Assembly: GCA_949127735.1 (NCBI GenBank)
Contig: CASBPX010000149.1
Location: 1 to 33,722 of the forward strand
DNA from: Candidatus Obscuribacterales bacterium
GTDB taxonomy: Bacteria; Cyanobacteriota; Vampirovibrionia; Obscuribacterales; Obscuribacteraceae
Direction of reading: 5' to 3'
Length of the DNA stretch: 33,722 bases
Position numbers and translations under genes: made by a program. Below are positions 16,330 through 25,202 of this stretch, in pieces (the stretch's first letter is position 1; each line of letters starts with the position of its first letter). Below the pieces are notes generated by a model. It saw only the letters and a program-made list of their open reading frames with translations. It was not told where the DNA came from and searched no databases.

Positions 16330-17145
16330 TTACTGCTGTTTAGTGGTATCAACTTTTAATTGTGACTGCCGCTTTTGCATTTCTTCCGACATCTTTTTAT
16401 TGCCTAATTTGTCATAAATTTCTTGCAGATGTTTGAGTAGATTTTTCAGTTCAGGACTGTCCGGCCCTAGGGCTTTATCTTTTATAGTCAACGCCCGACT
16501 AAAAAATTGCTCGGCATCAGCATACTTTTCCTGACGATTACAGACCGTTCCCAGACCAACCAGATTGGTTGTTAAATCTGATGAACTGACGTCGCCTATT
16601 TTTTCGCGAATTGAAAGCGACTTGCGCAGTACGACTTCGCAATCAGCAGTCTGACCTGCTCTATCATAGATCAAGCCAATTTTCAGATAATCATCGGCCA
16701 GAACGGCACCAGAGGCGGGCAATTTTTCGTCTAATTCAATTTTGCGTTTCATTACAGGAATTGCTTCGGCAGCGTGACCTTGCGAAAGATAGATAATGGC
16801 CAGAGCGTCCAGATCGTTAATCAGATCTTCGGTCACCTTTCCTTCTTCATCGAGAACTATAGAGCGTTTCACCAGCGGCTCAGCGTCGGCCCAACGCCTC
16901 TGATCAAGATAAATTTTGACCAGTAAACGCAAACTTAAAGCGCGGTCAGCTTTTGAATATTGCGGCTGCTCAGTCAGCACCAGACCTTCTTTGAAGATTG
17001 TTTCAGCTTCGCTGTAATTGCCCTTCTGGGCGGCTTCCATACCCCGAGTCAAAAGCGCATCACGGGCGGCATCAGCAAAAACAGGTAAGTTGATAGTGGC
17101 CAGCAAAGTCACTGCCAGGGCTGCAGTCTTCAAATGAATTTTCAT
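16330..17145 (-). CDS. Exported TPR-repeat protein
   Basis: 271 residues with a signal peptide (1-24, ending VFADA). Several 34-residue TPR units follow. Typical positions are visible in RGMEAAQKGNYSEAETIFKE, YLDQRRWADAEPLVKRS, YLSQGHAAEAIPVMKRK, YDRAGQTADCEVVLRKS and RQEKYADAEQFFSRAL. Such proteins act as periplasmic or surface scaffolds; the partner is unknown. It lies 87 bases downstream of the histidine kinase gene on the same strand and could be read through from it. Confidence 0.85.
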   Translation of the reverse strand: MKIHLKTAALAVTLLATINLPVFADAARDALLTRGMEAAQKGNYSEAETIFKEGLVLTEQPQYSKADRALSLRLLVKIYLDQRRWADAEPLVKRSIVLDEEGKVTEDLINDLDALAIIYLSQGHAAEAIPVMKRKIELDEKLPASGAVLADDYLKIGLIYDRAGQTADCEVVLRKSLSIREKIGDVSSSDLTTNLVGLGTVCNRQEKYADAEQFFSRALTIKDKALGPDSPELKNLLKHLQEIYDKLGNKKMSEEMQKRQSQLKVDTTKQQ

Positions 17146-17232
17146 TGTTCTCGCCTTTAGCTGGTTACGCTTTTTTCGGTGATTCGGTGATTTTTGGCTG
17201 TGGTTTTTGGCTGTTGCTATTTGATTGTTGCT

Positions 17233-18579
17233 TTAGTCATCATCGTCTTCAGGCGGAGGCCCGAAATTTCTTTGCGGCCGCTCTGATGGTTTTGGCTCAA
17301 CTCGACCAGGCTCGTCAGCGTTTGTACTAGACTGAGGCAATGAAACCGGGCCAGATGATGGAGTATTAAGCGGCGTCGGTGCCATTTCAGGAACATTCAC
17401 AACTGCTTCATCTGGTGGAGCAATCTCGTTTTTGCGCTCGGCTTCGGCAATGCGTTCATTGTTTCTGCGTTCTGATGGTGTCATCTGCGTCAGCGGCGCC
17501 GGTGCCAGACCAGACTTATCATCTTTGTCGGTAACAGGCAGTCGCACTGTAAAGGTCGAGCCCTTGTTTAGTTCGCTCTCAAGTTCAATAGCGCCGCCGT
17601 GAGCTTTAATGATCGTAAGAGCGATAGCCAATCCTAAACCGGTGCCGCCGCCATATAGCCGACTCCTGGTGCGCGATCTTTCTACACGATAGAAACGATC
17701 GAAAATGCGTTGCTGATCGGCAGGAGCAATACCAATGCCGGTATCAATCACGCGCACAATGGCCTGATTATTGGTGAAACGCAGAGTCACCGTCACCTTC
17801 CCGCCAGCTTGCGTTGCTTTGATGGCATTGTTCGTGAGATTGAGAAACACTTGCTTCAACCGATCTGAATCAGCAAAAACATAAATTTGGGTAGGAGGAA
17901 TAATAAATTGCACTTCGATTTGCTCTGGCGCAATTACCATCACTGTATCTTCGACGCTGGTTAAAACCGCGCGCAAATCCACCACTTCTTGTTGGTTGAT
18001 AATAGCTTGACCGGCATCCGCCCGGGCCAATTGCAGCAAGTCGGAAACCAGTCGAATTAGCCTGCCAGACTCATCTGAGATGGTCTGCAAGGCCTCAGCC
18101 AGAAGGTTACCGTCAATATTCGGCCCGCGCCTGAGAAGCAACTTTGTATAGCCCTGAATCGAAGTCAAAGGCGTGCGCAACTCATGACTGGCATCGGCAA
18201 CGAATTGACATTGGATATTGAGTGACTCTTCCAGGCGGTTGAGCAATTTATTGAATGATTTACGTAGCTCTAAAGTTTCAAGAGGCTCATGGGGATCAAC
18301 CTCGAGACGCTGACGAATATCTTCCGAAACAAGCTTTGTAGTTGCAGTTAACAACTGCGTTATCGGCCGCAAAATCAAATCGGCTAGAAACCAATTAACT
18401 ACTAGCAGCACCAGAAGTAGTGGCACATACAAAGGCACATAGCGCAAAAAATCTTCAACAGGAGCACCGCTCGAACTGAAGACCACTACGTGGCAAATCA
18501 CAATCGGCACTACACCCGACATGGTCATAACCAGTGCCATGCGAGCCTTTATTGATTTAGACCATTCAGCCTTGTCCAT
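17233..18579 (-). CDS. Membrane sensor histidine kinase (orphan)
   Basis: 448 residues. There are two membrane segments (about 13-34 and 48-70) with only a very short extracytoplasmic loop, then a HAMP-like linker (about 71-120). The HisKA domain carries the phosphoacceptor His132 in ASHELRTPL. The HATPase domain shows Asn251 in LTNNAIKAT, DTGIG (279-283), the FDRFYR F-box and GGGTGLGLA (310-318). All catalytic boxes are intact. The last ~90 residues form a Pro-rich, charged, probably disordered tail. No response regulator gene is in the window. The ATG overlaps the TAA of the upstream phosphatase gene (TAATG), indicating translational coupling. Confidence 0.93.
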   Translation of the reverse strand: MDKAEWSKSIKARMALVMTMSGVVPIVICHVVVFSSSGAPVEDFLRYVPLYVPLLLVLLVVNWFLADLILRPITQLLTATTKLVSEDIRQRLEVDPHEPLETLELRKSFNKLLNRLEESLNIQCQFVADASHELRTPLTSIQGYTKLLLRRGPNIDGNLLAEALQTISDESGRLIRLVSDLLQLARADAGQAIINQQEVVDLRAVLTSVEDTVMVIAPEQIEVQFIIPPTQIYVFADSDRLKQVFLNLTNNAIKATQAGGKVTVTLRFTNNQAIVRVIDTGIGIAPADQQRIFDRFYRVERSRTRSRLYGGGTGLGLAIALTIIKAHGGAIELESELNKGSTFTVRLPVTDKDDKSGLAPAPLTQMTPSERRNNERIAEAERKNEIAPPDEAVVNVPEMAPTPLNTPSSGPVSLPQSSTNADEPGRVEPKPSERPQRNFGPPPEDDDD

Positions 18580-19364
18580 TATGTTTTTACGAATAACTTT
18601 TTAAATTCAGGCATCAAGCGACTGTTGGTCACCATGCAAGAACCTGTATGCACCGAATCGCCGCCGGATAGATCAAAGAAGCCTCCGCCCGCTTCCAGAG
18701 CCAAAATTTTCATGCAAGCGATGTCCCATGGCTTGACACCAACTTCGAGCATCGCTTCTGACTTGCCTTCGAATACAAGCGAAAATCCTAGATAGTCGCC
18801 AAAGCCACGTTGCTTTTCAGTTGCTCTAATCGCTTCAGTCAGCTCAGGCCACAAGCCTTTTTCGATAATGCGATCAGGGCCGCCAAAATTGATCATGGCT
18901 TTATCCATGCTGGCAATTTCAGAGACCTTAATAGGAATGTAGTTTTTAAAAGCGCCCTGTCCAGTCACTGCATAGAAAAGTTCATGCATAGCCGGAGCGA
19001 CAATCATGCCCATAACAATTTCGCCCGCCACTTCAAGGGCCAACAAAGTTGACCAGATGGGAATACCACGAGCGTAGTTGTAAGTACCGTCTATGGGATC
19101 AACAATCCAGCGCCGGCCGTTTTTTTCACTTGAGGCACCATCAGTGGCGCCTTCTTCTTCACCAAGAATGGCGTCACCGGGAAATTTTTTCTCGATCGCT
19201 TCGCGAATCAGGCGCTCAACTTCTTTATCAGCCCTGGTTACAGGGCTGCCGTCAGACTTTTCGATTACTTCAATACCTTTATTGAAGTAACTCATGGCCA
19301 GCTTTTCCACCTCTTCGCTGATTGTCAGCGCAAAGGAAAGCTCATCAGCATAGAGATGAGACAA
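18579..19364 (-). CDS. Inositol monophosphatase family phosphatase, HisN-like
   Basis: 261 residues from a TTG start supported by AAGGAG seven bases upstream. Metal-binding motifs of the Mg-dependent phosphatase family are complete: GEEEG (68-72), DPIDGT (89-94) and KPWDIA (Asp214). The context after the second motif (NYARGIPIWSTLLAL) and the GFGDYLGF segment near 187-194 resemble histidinol-phosphatases of the HisN type more than general inositol phosphatases. A role in histidine synthesis is therefore likely, with a generic sugar- or inositol-phosphatase as the alternative. It is translationally coupled to the histidine kinase gene and followed upstream by a terminator that isolates it from the SLH gene. 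Confidence 0.85.
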   Translation of the reverse strand: MSHLYADELSFALTISEEVEKLAMSYFNKGIEVIEKSDGSPVTRADKEVERLIREAIEKKFPGDAILGEEEGATDGASSEKNGRRWIVDPIDGTYNYARGIPIWSTLLALEVAGEIVMGMIVAPAMHELFYAVTGQGAFKNYIPIKVSEIASMDKAMINFGGPDRIIEKGLWPELTEAIRATEKQRGFGDYLGFSLVFEGKSEAMLEVGVKPWDIACMKILALEAGGGFFDLSGGDSVHTGSCMVTNSRLMPEFKKLFVKT

Positions 19365-19420
19365 AAGGCGACTCCTTCGATTTCACAGCAGGAGGTCAAG
19401 ACCTTGACACCATATTTTAA

Positions 19421-19455
19421 GACGAAAAACCCCCGGCGGCGATAAAGCCGACGGG
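19421..19455 (-). terminator. Rho-independent terminator of the SLH-protein gene
   Basis: On the minus strand CCCGTCGGC pairs with GCCGCCGGG (one T/C mismatch) across the loop TTTATC, followed by GGTTTTTCG. It lies about 50 bases downstream of the SLH gene stop and upstream of the phosphatase start. Confidence 0.8.
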
Positions 19456-19503
19456 AGTTCCGCGTAGTTCAGTCAGGTCCAAGCTCGCGCAGGGAGGTTT
19501 TGG

Positions 19504-20067
19504 TTAGAACATGTACTCGTAGATGGCTCTCGCCCCACGACCAACTCCAACACCGATGTCACGGACATCAATAAATGTGCCCTTGACTAAGCGCTCCCAA
19601 ATGAAACCTTTCTGTCTTTCGGCGTATGCCAAGCGCATATCTTGCTCAGCATTCTTTTCCTCAACAGCTTTCATGCGAGCTTCCAGACTGTCGACACGGG
19701 CCTTCAGTTGGTTCAACTCACCACGAAATTCTTCCAACAAAGCAGCAAATTTTTCCAAATCGGCTTTGTCAGCTTTTTTAGCTAGACGCTCTTGTATGCA
19801 CTGCTCATATTTATATAGAGCGGCAGCCAGTTCAAAACGTGTTGTGGATTTTTGTCCACGATATGTTCTGTCTGGGTAACCTACCAGTACATGACAGTCG
19901 CTATTAACGAGTTCCTTGAGTGCATTATACGCCCACTCATTTCCAACTACGTCTGTCAATTCACTGACATTAGTAGCACCTTGAGCATTTGCGACATTTG
20001 CATTGATCAAGGTGCTCGCACTTACAGCAACTAGTGCAGTAAGAATGGTTGCAAACCCCTTTTTCAT
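19504..20067 (-). CDS. Exported SLH-domain plus coiled-coil protein without a porin barrel
   Basis: 187 residues from the ATG at 20067; AAGGAG lies 11 bases upstream. The GTG at 20079 sits directly on that Shine-Dalgarno and is unlikely. A signal peptide (1-28, ending ANAQ) precedes one SLH domain (about 34-88: WAYNALKELV, VGYPDRTYRG, TTRFELAAALYK), which in this cell-plan anchors proteins to the peptidoglycan-linked polymer. A coiled coil follows (about 96-150). This is the N-terminal arrangement of cyanobacterial SLH porins, but the OprB-type barrel is absent. The protein ends after ~35 more residues with a terminal Phe. It may link the wall to the outer membrane as a structural tether. Confidence 0.88.
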   Translation of the reverse strand: MKKGFATILTALVAVSASTLINANVANAQGATNVSELTDVVGNEWAYNALKELVNSDCHVLVGYPDRTYRGQKSTTRFELAAALYKYEQCIQERLAKKADKADLEKFAALLEEFRGELNQLKARVDSLEARMKAVEEKNAEQDMRLAYAERQKGFIWERLVKGTFIDVRDIGVGVGRGARAIYEYMF

Positions 20068-20112
20068 AATAGTAATCACTCCTTCAGCAATGACCTGACT
20101 CTAACGTACGCC

Positions 20113-20139
20113 ATCATAACCTACATATTCCAGAGGTTA
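20113..20139 (-). promoter_or_regulatory. Candidate promoter -10 and overlapping inverted repeat of the SLH-protein gene
   Basis: On the minus strand TATGAT (plus-strand 20113-20118) is a good -10 hexamer about 45 bases before the start codon; the -35 region is weak. TAACCT (20117-20122) and AGGTTA (20134-20139) form an inverted repeat with an 11-base spacer that overlaps the -10, as an operator would. Confidence 0.35.
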
Positions 20140-20309
20140 GTAGTAGTGAAACCCATAAAACAATTTGTGATCTTGGAGAACCTGCGAAAAGCCGCCGGTG
20201 GTGCGTAAAGGGGGATTCTTAAAAAACGCTAATATTTAACAAATTTGTCGTCCAAAATATATCAGACGCAAATCCGCAAAGGCTCACACAGTCGGCCTTC
20301 ATGGCAACC

Positions 20310-20561
20310 CTAGTCAAGTATACCGCGACCCTGAAACTGGCGCTGTTTATCGGACATTTCAAACAAGCTTTTTTGCCACCGCTGTTGAGCTTGAAGAAGC
20401 TGTAAAATGGGCCTTTTCAAGGCTTCTTCAAATTTAGCAACAGAAGAACGCAACCACTCATGGTGCTCCATACTTGTGCAAACAGAGTAAAAACTGCACA
20501 CCATATATAGTGCGCCGACAAGAATGACAGAACGTATAAAAGATCGATATATTCGCTGCAA
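20310..20561 (-). CDS. Small single-pass membrane protein (doubtful)
   Basis: 83 residues from a TTG. A hydrophobic segment (about 9-28) is followed by a helical, Gln-rich cytoplasmic or periplasmic part. It would start 31 bases from the divergent GatD start. There is no convincing Shine-Dalgarno and no recognised family. The composition (membrane helix plus amphipathic helix) is protein-like, which is the only reason to list it. The remaining ~200 bases towards the SLH gene hold only the promoter elements noted there. Confidence 0.35.
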   Translation of the reverse strand: MQRIYRSFIRSVILVGALYMVCSFYSVCTSMEHHEWLRSSVAKFEEALKRPILQLLQAQQRWQKSLFEMSDKQRQFQGRGILD

Positions 20562-20592
20562 AAATCGTTCACTTTCACAATCTCGAGGAAAA

Positions 20593-21309
20593 ATGGAATT
20601 CCGAATCGCCCATCTCTATGCTCACTTTCTCAACATATATGGAGACCGCGGCAACATCATTACCCTCAGCCAGAGGGCGAAATGGCGCGGCATAGAAGTC
20701 AAGGTTGACGCAATAGATATCGGTCAGGATGCCGATCCGGATTACTACGATTTTTATTTCATTGGTGGTGGACAAGACAAACAACAAATTGTGATCGCCG
20801 AAGATTTAGTCAAAAGAGCAGCAACTCTAAAAGACGCTGTGGCCCGCGGGGCCGTGGTTTTGACTGTCTGCGGCGGATACCAACTACTTGGTCATTATTA
20901 TCGTCCGCATGAAGGTCCTGAGTTAAAAGGCATATCTTTATTAGACGCTTACACCGTTGCAGGCAATCGCAGAATGATCGGCAATGTCGTTATCAAGCGC
21001 GATGACGAGAGTACCTTAGTAGGTTTCGAAAATCACAGTGGCAAGACATTTCTTGGTAAAGATGTACAACCGCTCGGTAAAATCGTGGTCGGCAACGGCA
21101 ATAATGGTGAAGACAAAAGCGAAGGAGCTTGTCAGGGCACCGTATACGGTACCTACTTACACGGCTCGCTTTTGCCGAAAAATCCGGCTTTTGCTGACCA
21201 TCTGCTCAGTCAGGCATTGTTACGACGCTACGGCGCAGTCAATTTGTCAACGCTGGACGATACTTTAGAAATGCAAGCGCACAAAAGAGCACTAGCGCTG
21301 CCGGCATAA
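20593..21309 (+). CDS. gatD: GatD-type glutamine amidotransferase (lipid II isoglutaminyl synthase subunit)
   Basis: 238 residues from the ATG at 20593, with GAGGA just upstream. A start at 20524 would add 23 residues that do not fit the family, whose N-terminus is IAHLYxxxxNxYGDRGN. This is a class I glutamine amidotransferase of the CobB/CobQ-like type. The nucleophile is Cys93 in TVCGGYQLLG and the catalytic His190 is in GTYLHGSLLPKNP. GatD releases ammonia from glutamine, and MurT uses it to amidate the D-Glu of lipid II. MurT, normally the adjacent partner, is not in this window. A stand-alone cobyric-acid-synthase-like role is the alternative. Confidence 0.87.
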   Translation: MEFRIAHLYAHFLNIYGDRGNIITLSQRAKWRGIEVKVDAIDIGQDADPDYYDFYFIGGGQDKQQIVIAEDLVKRAATLKDAVARGAVVLTVCGGYQLLGHYYRPHEGPELKGISLLDAYTVAGNRRMIGNVVIKRDDESTLVGFENHSGKTFLGKDVQPLGKIVVGNGNNGEDKSEGACQGTVYGTYLHGSLLPKNPAFADHLLSQALLRRYGAVNLSTLDDTLEMQAHKRALALPA

Positions 21310-21354
21310 TTGCCATCTATATTAGTAAAGATCTATAGGAACGAAAAATAGTTC

Positions 21355-22056
21355 GTGAAAACACTTTCAATATTGATTCCAGTATTCAACGAAGAAAAAA
21401 CGCTGGTAACGGTTTTAGACATGGTGGCCAAAGCCGACACAGCAGGCCTCGAAAAAGAAATCATTATTGTCGATGACGGATCAGTTGATGGTACGCGCGC
21501 CATTCTCGCCCAGCTAGACGCAAGCAAATATAATGCCAAAATTTTTTATCACGAAAAAAATCAAGGTAAAGGTGCAGCTTTAAGGACAGCACAACAGCAC
21601 GCCGAAGGCGACATTATTCTCATTCAAGATGCCGATCTTGAATACGATCCGCGCGAATATTCAGAACTTCTAAAACCAATTCTGGAGGGCCGTGCCGACG
21701 TTGTTTATGGCTCCCGTTTATGCGGTGGAAAAGTAACGCGTGCTTTTAAAATCTGGCACTTACTCGGCAATAAATTCTTGAGCTTAACCACCAACATTCT
21801 CTATAACGCTACTCTCACAGACATGGAGACTTGCTACAAAGTATTCCGCGCCGAGATTTTCAAAAAAGTGCAGATTCGTTGCGATCGATTCGATTTCGAG
21901 CCTGAAATTACGGCCAAAGTTTTAAAACAAGGTGTCAGACTTTACGAATTGCCCATTTCATACTATGGCCGTGATTATTCTGAAGGCAAGAAAATTACAT
22001 GGAAAGACGGCATATGGGCTGTGCTGGCTCTTGTTCGATTCCGTTTTACAGATTGA
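21355..22056 (+). CDS. Family 2 glycosyltransferase (polyprenyl-phosphate sugar transferase type)
   Basis: 233 residues from a GTG start. GT-A fold motifs are in order: [12 protein letters not shown] (6-17), VDDGSVDGT (39-47), NQGKGAALR (69-77) and QDADLEYDP (91-99, with the metal-binding DxD). [10 protein letters not shown] and the FDFEPEI segment then follow, as in dolichyl/undecaprenyl-phosphate mannose or glucose transferases. There is no membrane segment, so it works at the inner face of the membrane. It lies 45 bases after gatD and may belong to its transcript. The product could supply lipid-linked sugar to GT-C enzymes such as the one at 14357-16234; this link is inference. Confidence 0.9.
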   Translation: MKTLSILIPVFNEEKTLVTVLDMVAKADTAGLEKEIIIVDDGSVDGTRAILAQLDASKYNAKIFYHEKNQGKGAALRTAQQHAEGDIILIQDADLEYDPREYSELLKPILEGRADVVYGSRLCGGKVTRAFKIWHLLGNKFLSLTTNILYNATLTDMETCYKVFRAEIFKKVQIRCDRFDFEPEITAKVLKQGVRLYELPISYYGRDYSEGKKITWKDGIWAVLALVRFRFTD

Positions 22057-22182
22057 TTACATTTGAAAGCCTTCAAATTGGCCTGAGCAAAGTATTGCAG
22101 CTACTTGTAAAGTGATATTGCGCGCGCTATCATCCAGATATGGATTCAATTTTTAATCCCCTTTTCTTTTAGTTGGGGCCCT

Positions 22183-22716
22183 GTGAAACTCAATTTACTA
22201 ACTTTACTTTTAATCACGCTGGTGACCTGCCCACCGGCCTTCAGCCAGCAGAGTTACAAAATCGGCGGCACACGAGTGGTGGGCAATAGCCTGGCCCGTC
22301 CGGCCGACACATATATTACACGCGGCACGATGAGCCCTTCGGCCCAAATTCCTGTCTACGGCTCGGCCCCGGCCCAACCGCAGTCACGTTATCCGCAAGG
22401 TTATCTGACACCCACGCCGGCAGCCAACCAACAGCAGGGTAGCCAGCAGATGGGTGGCCTACCGAACGCACGCATGGGTGCAACAGTGGGAATGCCCGGC
22501 GATTATATGCGCTCCGACCTCAACCCCAATTACAACCTGCGTCGTCCCATAGTCAAACAAAATGGCTATGTCACCATTCCCACCCAGATCGTGCCAAGAC
22601 AGAAACGAGCGCCGGTGGCAACCTACGGCGGCCAGAACAACTACAACCAGACTTCGTCACCAACCGGCACAAGCACTTACGGCAGCGGCGTGGCCAAAGA
22701 AGTCAAAGGCTACTAA
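22183..22716 (+). CDS. Exported Pro/Gln/Gly-rich protein of unknown function
   Basis: 177 residues from a GTG with only a weak GGGG upstream. Residues 1-21 form a signal peptide ending AFSQQ. The mature part is rich in Pro, Gln, Tyr, Asn and Gly, with low predicted secondary structure (for example PAQPQSRYPQGYLTPTPAAN), and ends VAKEVKGY. No domain is recognised. Such composition fits an unstructured envelope or extracellular protein. Confidence 0.65.
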   Translation: MKLNLLTLLLITLVTCPPAFSQQSYKIGGTRVVGNSLARPADTYITRGTMSPSAQIPVYGSAPAQPQSRYPQGYLTPTPAANQQQGSQQMGGLPNARMGATVGMPGDYMRSDLNPNYNLRRPIVKQNGYVTIPTQIVPRQKRAPVATYGGQNNYNQTSSPTGTSTYGSGVAKEVKGY

Positions 22717-22801
22717 ATTCAGGCTGTAATTTACGCGAAAAACTACCCTCAAACTACGCTAAAATCAGTGGCCGCCAACACTGCTGCAGGTTTGTATCAC
22801 C

Positions 22802-24127
22802 ATGCCCGAAACTCCAGAGTCTCTTCAAGAAGCGCTGAAAAAAGCAATGCAGGATGCTGCAGACTTAATCAAATCGCAGAGCCAGGAAAATCCAGCGGAC
22901 GACGCCGCAAGTAAGGCCCCACGAGTTGTGGTAATTGGCGGCGCCGGCGCCATGGGCCAGGTGATTGTCAAAGATTTACTGAACAACCCTGAAATCGACG
23001 TGGTCATTGCCGACTACGATCGCGACAAAGCCGATCAGTTGGCAGAGTCGCTTCACTCAGACCGAGTGAGAGGCGATTTTACCGACATTACCAATAAAGC
23101 AATCATGGTCAAGATACTGTCCAAAGCTTCAGTGGTAATCAATTCAACGCCTTATTATCACAACGTCAATGTGATGGAAGCTGCACTGGAAGCCGGTTGC
23201 CACTATATTGATCTTGGTGGCCTTTTTCACGTCACCAAAGAACAATTGAAATTAGACGAGCAATTTAAAGCAAAAAATCTTACTGCAGTAGTCGGCATGG
23301 GAGCTGCACCAGGCATGACCAATATCATGGCCGCAGCAGCGCAAAAAGATCTCGATATTGTTGATTCAGTAGATATTTTAGTTGGCTCAGTAGACAACGT
23401 AAAAGTTGACCATCCATTTTTGCCACCATATTCTATTGAAACTTTAATTGACGAATACACCTTGAACCCGATGGTGTTTGATCAGGGCGAATTTAGAGCT
23501 GAAGAACCGCTCTCTGGTGCGCTGATGGTTGATTTCCCTGAGCCTGTCGGTAAGCAAGAAGCAATTTACACATTGCATTCGGAAGTCTTGACCATACCCG
23601 CCACATATAAAGAGAAAGGCATCAAACGGGTGACATTCCGTTTGGGATTACCTCTAGAATTTCACGACAAAATCAAATTTTTAATGGCCCTTGGTTTTGG
23701 TGCCAAAACAAAATTGGCCACCAAAGAAGGTGAATTTACACCGCGCAAATTACTGGCCCACATCATCAATAGTTTCCCAGTGCCTAAATACGATCCCGAC
23801 GACTGCGAAGTAGTTAGAGTAGACGTGCGCGGCAGTCAGAGCGGCGCTCTCAAATTTATTCGCATGGAAACAACAGTCTTCGCCGATCAAAAACAGAAAT
23901 TATCGTGCGGCGCCCTTGACACAGGCGTACCACCGTCAATAGTGGCACAAATGTTAATGGCAGGAAAAATCAAGCATACTGGTGTGGTGGCGCCTGAAGT
24001 GGCAATCGATCCTGAACTATTCTTTGCCGAGCTGGCCAGCCGCAATATTATGATGCGGCGCATTGAAATCGATGCTCGCGCTTATGATGAAGATCAGAAA
24101 GAAAAGCTGGCGCCTGTAGGCGGCTAG
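22802..24127 (+). CDS. Saccharopine-dehydrogenase-like NAD(P)-dependent oxidoreductase
   Basis: 441 residues. A ~40-residue charged N-terminal extension precedes a Rossmann fold starting at about 41 with VVVIGGAGAMGQ. VVIADYDRDKA follows, where Asp after the second strand favours NAD(H), then VINSTPYYHN and DLGGLFHV. The later MGAAPGMTN and the C-terminal lysine-reductase-like region match the saccharopine dehydrogenase/carboxynorspermidine reductase superfamily. The precise substrate is not clear. It is a single gene on the plus strand, closed by two palindromes against the convergent fatty-acid cluster. Confidence 0.87.
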   Translation: MPETPESLQEALKKAMQDAADLIKSQSQENPADDAASKAPRVVVIGGAGAMGQVIVKDLLNNPEIDVVIADYDRDKADQLAESLHSDRVRGDFTDITNKAIMVKILSKASVVINSTPYYHNVNVMEAALEAGCHYIDLGGLFHVTKEQLKLDEQFKAKNLTAVVGMGAAPGMTNIMAAAAQKDLDIVDSVDILVGSVDNVKVDHPFLPPYSIETLIDEYTLNPMVFDQGEFRAEEPLSGALMVDFPEPVGKQEAIYTLHSEVLTIPATYKEKGIKRVTFRLGLPLEFHDKIKFLMALGFGAKTKLATKEGEFTPRKLLAHIINSFPVPKYDPDDCEVVRVDVRGSQSGALKFIRMETTVFADQKQKLSCGALDTGVPPSIVAQMLMAGKIKHTGVVAPEVAIDPELFFAELASRNIMMRRIEIDARAYDEDQKEKLAPVGG

Positions 24128-24128
24128 A

Positions 24129-24156
24129 AAAAAAATAAGTTCGAACTTATTTTTTT
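24129..24156. terminator. Perfect 28-bp palindrome with A/T tracts, bidirectional terminator
   Basis: Seven A residues, a 14-base self-complementary core centred on TTCGAA, and seven T residues. It begins two bases after the stop of the plus-strand oxidoreductase. It provides a hairpin with a U-run for that gene and, read on the other strand, for the fabD cluster. Confidence 0.8.
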
Positions 24157-24176
24157 GATAACCCGGTGCCGTAACT

Positions 24177-24214
24177 GGCTAGAAAAAATACCTTTAAAGG
24201 TATTTTTTCTAGCC
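24177..24214. terminator. Perfect 38-bp palindrome at the end of fabD
   Basis: Two exact 19-base arms meet at the centre of TTTAAA, with internal A6 and T6 tracts. The right end touches the fabD stop codon (TAG, plus-strand 24214-24216). It is the main terminator candidate for the yceD-rpmF-plsX-fabD transcript and a second barrier for the convergent oxidoreductase gene. Confidence 0.75.
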
Positions 24215-25158
24215 TAAACAGTCACAGCCTTTAATGCGGCAATGGTGGCATGCAAAGACTCGCTGTCCGACACATTTAAAATCTTGATCGAGCGGTCTAT
24301 TTTCTTAACCAGACCAGCCAACACTTTACCCGGGCCGATTTCAACAATGGTTTCGACGCCGTGTGCAGCGAGCAATTCGATGGTGGCAGTCCAGCGAACA
24401 GGGCTTTCCATTTGTTTACTGAGCTTTTCTTTCATCACATCGGCATGGCGAGATTCTTGAGCGTCATAATTTTGCACCACGCTGCAAGTGGCATCGTTAA
24501 ACTTACACGCAGCTAAAGCTTGAGCAAATTCGCGCGCGGCGCTGCTCATCAGAGGCGAGTGAAAGGCGCCGCCCACAGGCAATGGAATGGCTTTGCCGGA
24601 GCGCTCTTTAACCAGTGCACCAGCGCGAGCAACAGCTTCAGGATTGCCTGAAATTACAAGCTGATCTTTAGTGTTGAAATTTGCCACCACCACACATTCA
24701 CTTTTACTGTCACTCGAAGCTTCAAGACACAGAGCTTCGAGGGCAGATGCAGCCACACCAAGAACAGCAGTCATGGCTCCTTTAGGGCAGCTCTCCATCA
24801 ATGAAGATCTTTTGTCTACCAGTTTCACTGCATCTTCTAAAGATAAGGCCGAGGCTGCAACCAGGGCTGTAATTTCGCCCAGGCTATGACCGGCAACAAA
24901 ATCAGGAGTTGGCCCGTCAAGTTTTTGATAACAAGCCCAGGCGGCCAGTGAAGTGGCAAGAATTGTAGGCTGGGTATTAATGGTGCGTTTCAGTTCTTCT
25001 TCAGGGCCGTTAAAAGATAAAGTACTGAGGGCACGACCGGCGATACCATCGATTGTTTCGTAAGTCGATTTGGCTTCGGCAAAATTGTTGTATAAATCAA
25101 GGCCCATGCCTACGCTCTGAGAACCCTGACCGGGAAACAGACAAGCGAGCTTTGCCAT
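24214..25158 (-). CDS. fabD: Malonyl-CoA:ACP transacylase
   Basis: 314 residues from the ATG at 25158, with AGGAG 8 bases upstream; the in-frame TTG at 25164 is less likely. It transfers malonyl from CoA to the acyl carrier protein, supplying fatty-acid elongation in the cytoplasm. Family residues are all present: PGQGSQ (9-14), the nucleophile Ser92 in GHSLGE, Arg117, which binds the malonyl carboxylate, and His200 in GAFHSPLM. The length is normal. It follows plsX by 44 bases; fabH, commonly between these two, is not here. Confidence 0.96.
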   Translation of the reverse strand: MAKLACLFPGQGSQSVGMGLDLYNNFAEAKSTYETIDGIAGRALSTLSFNGPEEELKRTINTQPTILATSLAAWACYQKLDGPTPDFVAGHSLGEITALVAASALSLEDAVKLVDKRSSLMESCPKGAMTAVLGVAASALEALCLEASSDSKSECVVVANFNTKDQLVISGNPEAVARAGALVKERSGKAIPLPVGGAFHSPLMSSAAREFAQALAACKFNDATCSVVQNYDAQESRHADVMKEKLSKQMESPVRWTATIELLAAHGVETIVEIGPGKVLAGLVKKIDRSIKILNVSDSESLHATIAALKAVTV

Positions 25159-25202
25159 CTTCAATTCTCCTGTTTATCTTTTAAATTTGGCTTAGTGCGG
25201 CT

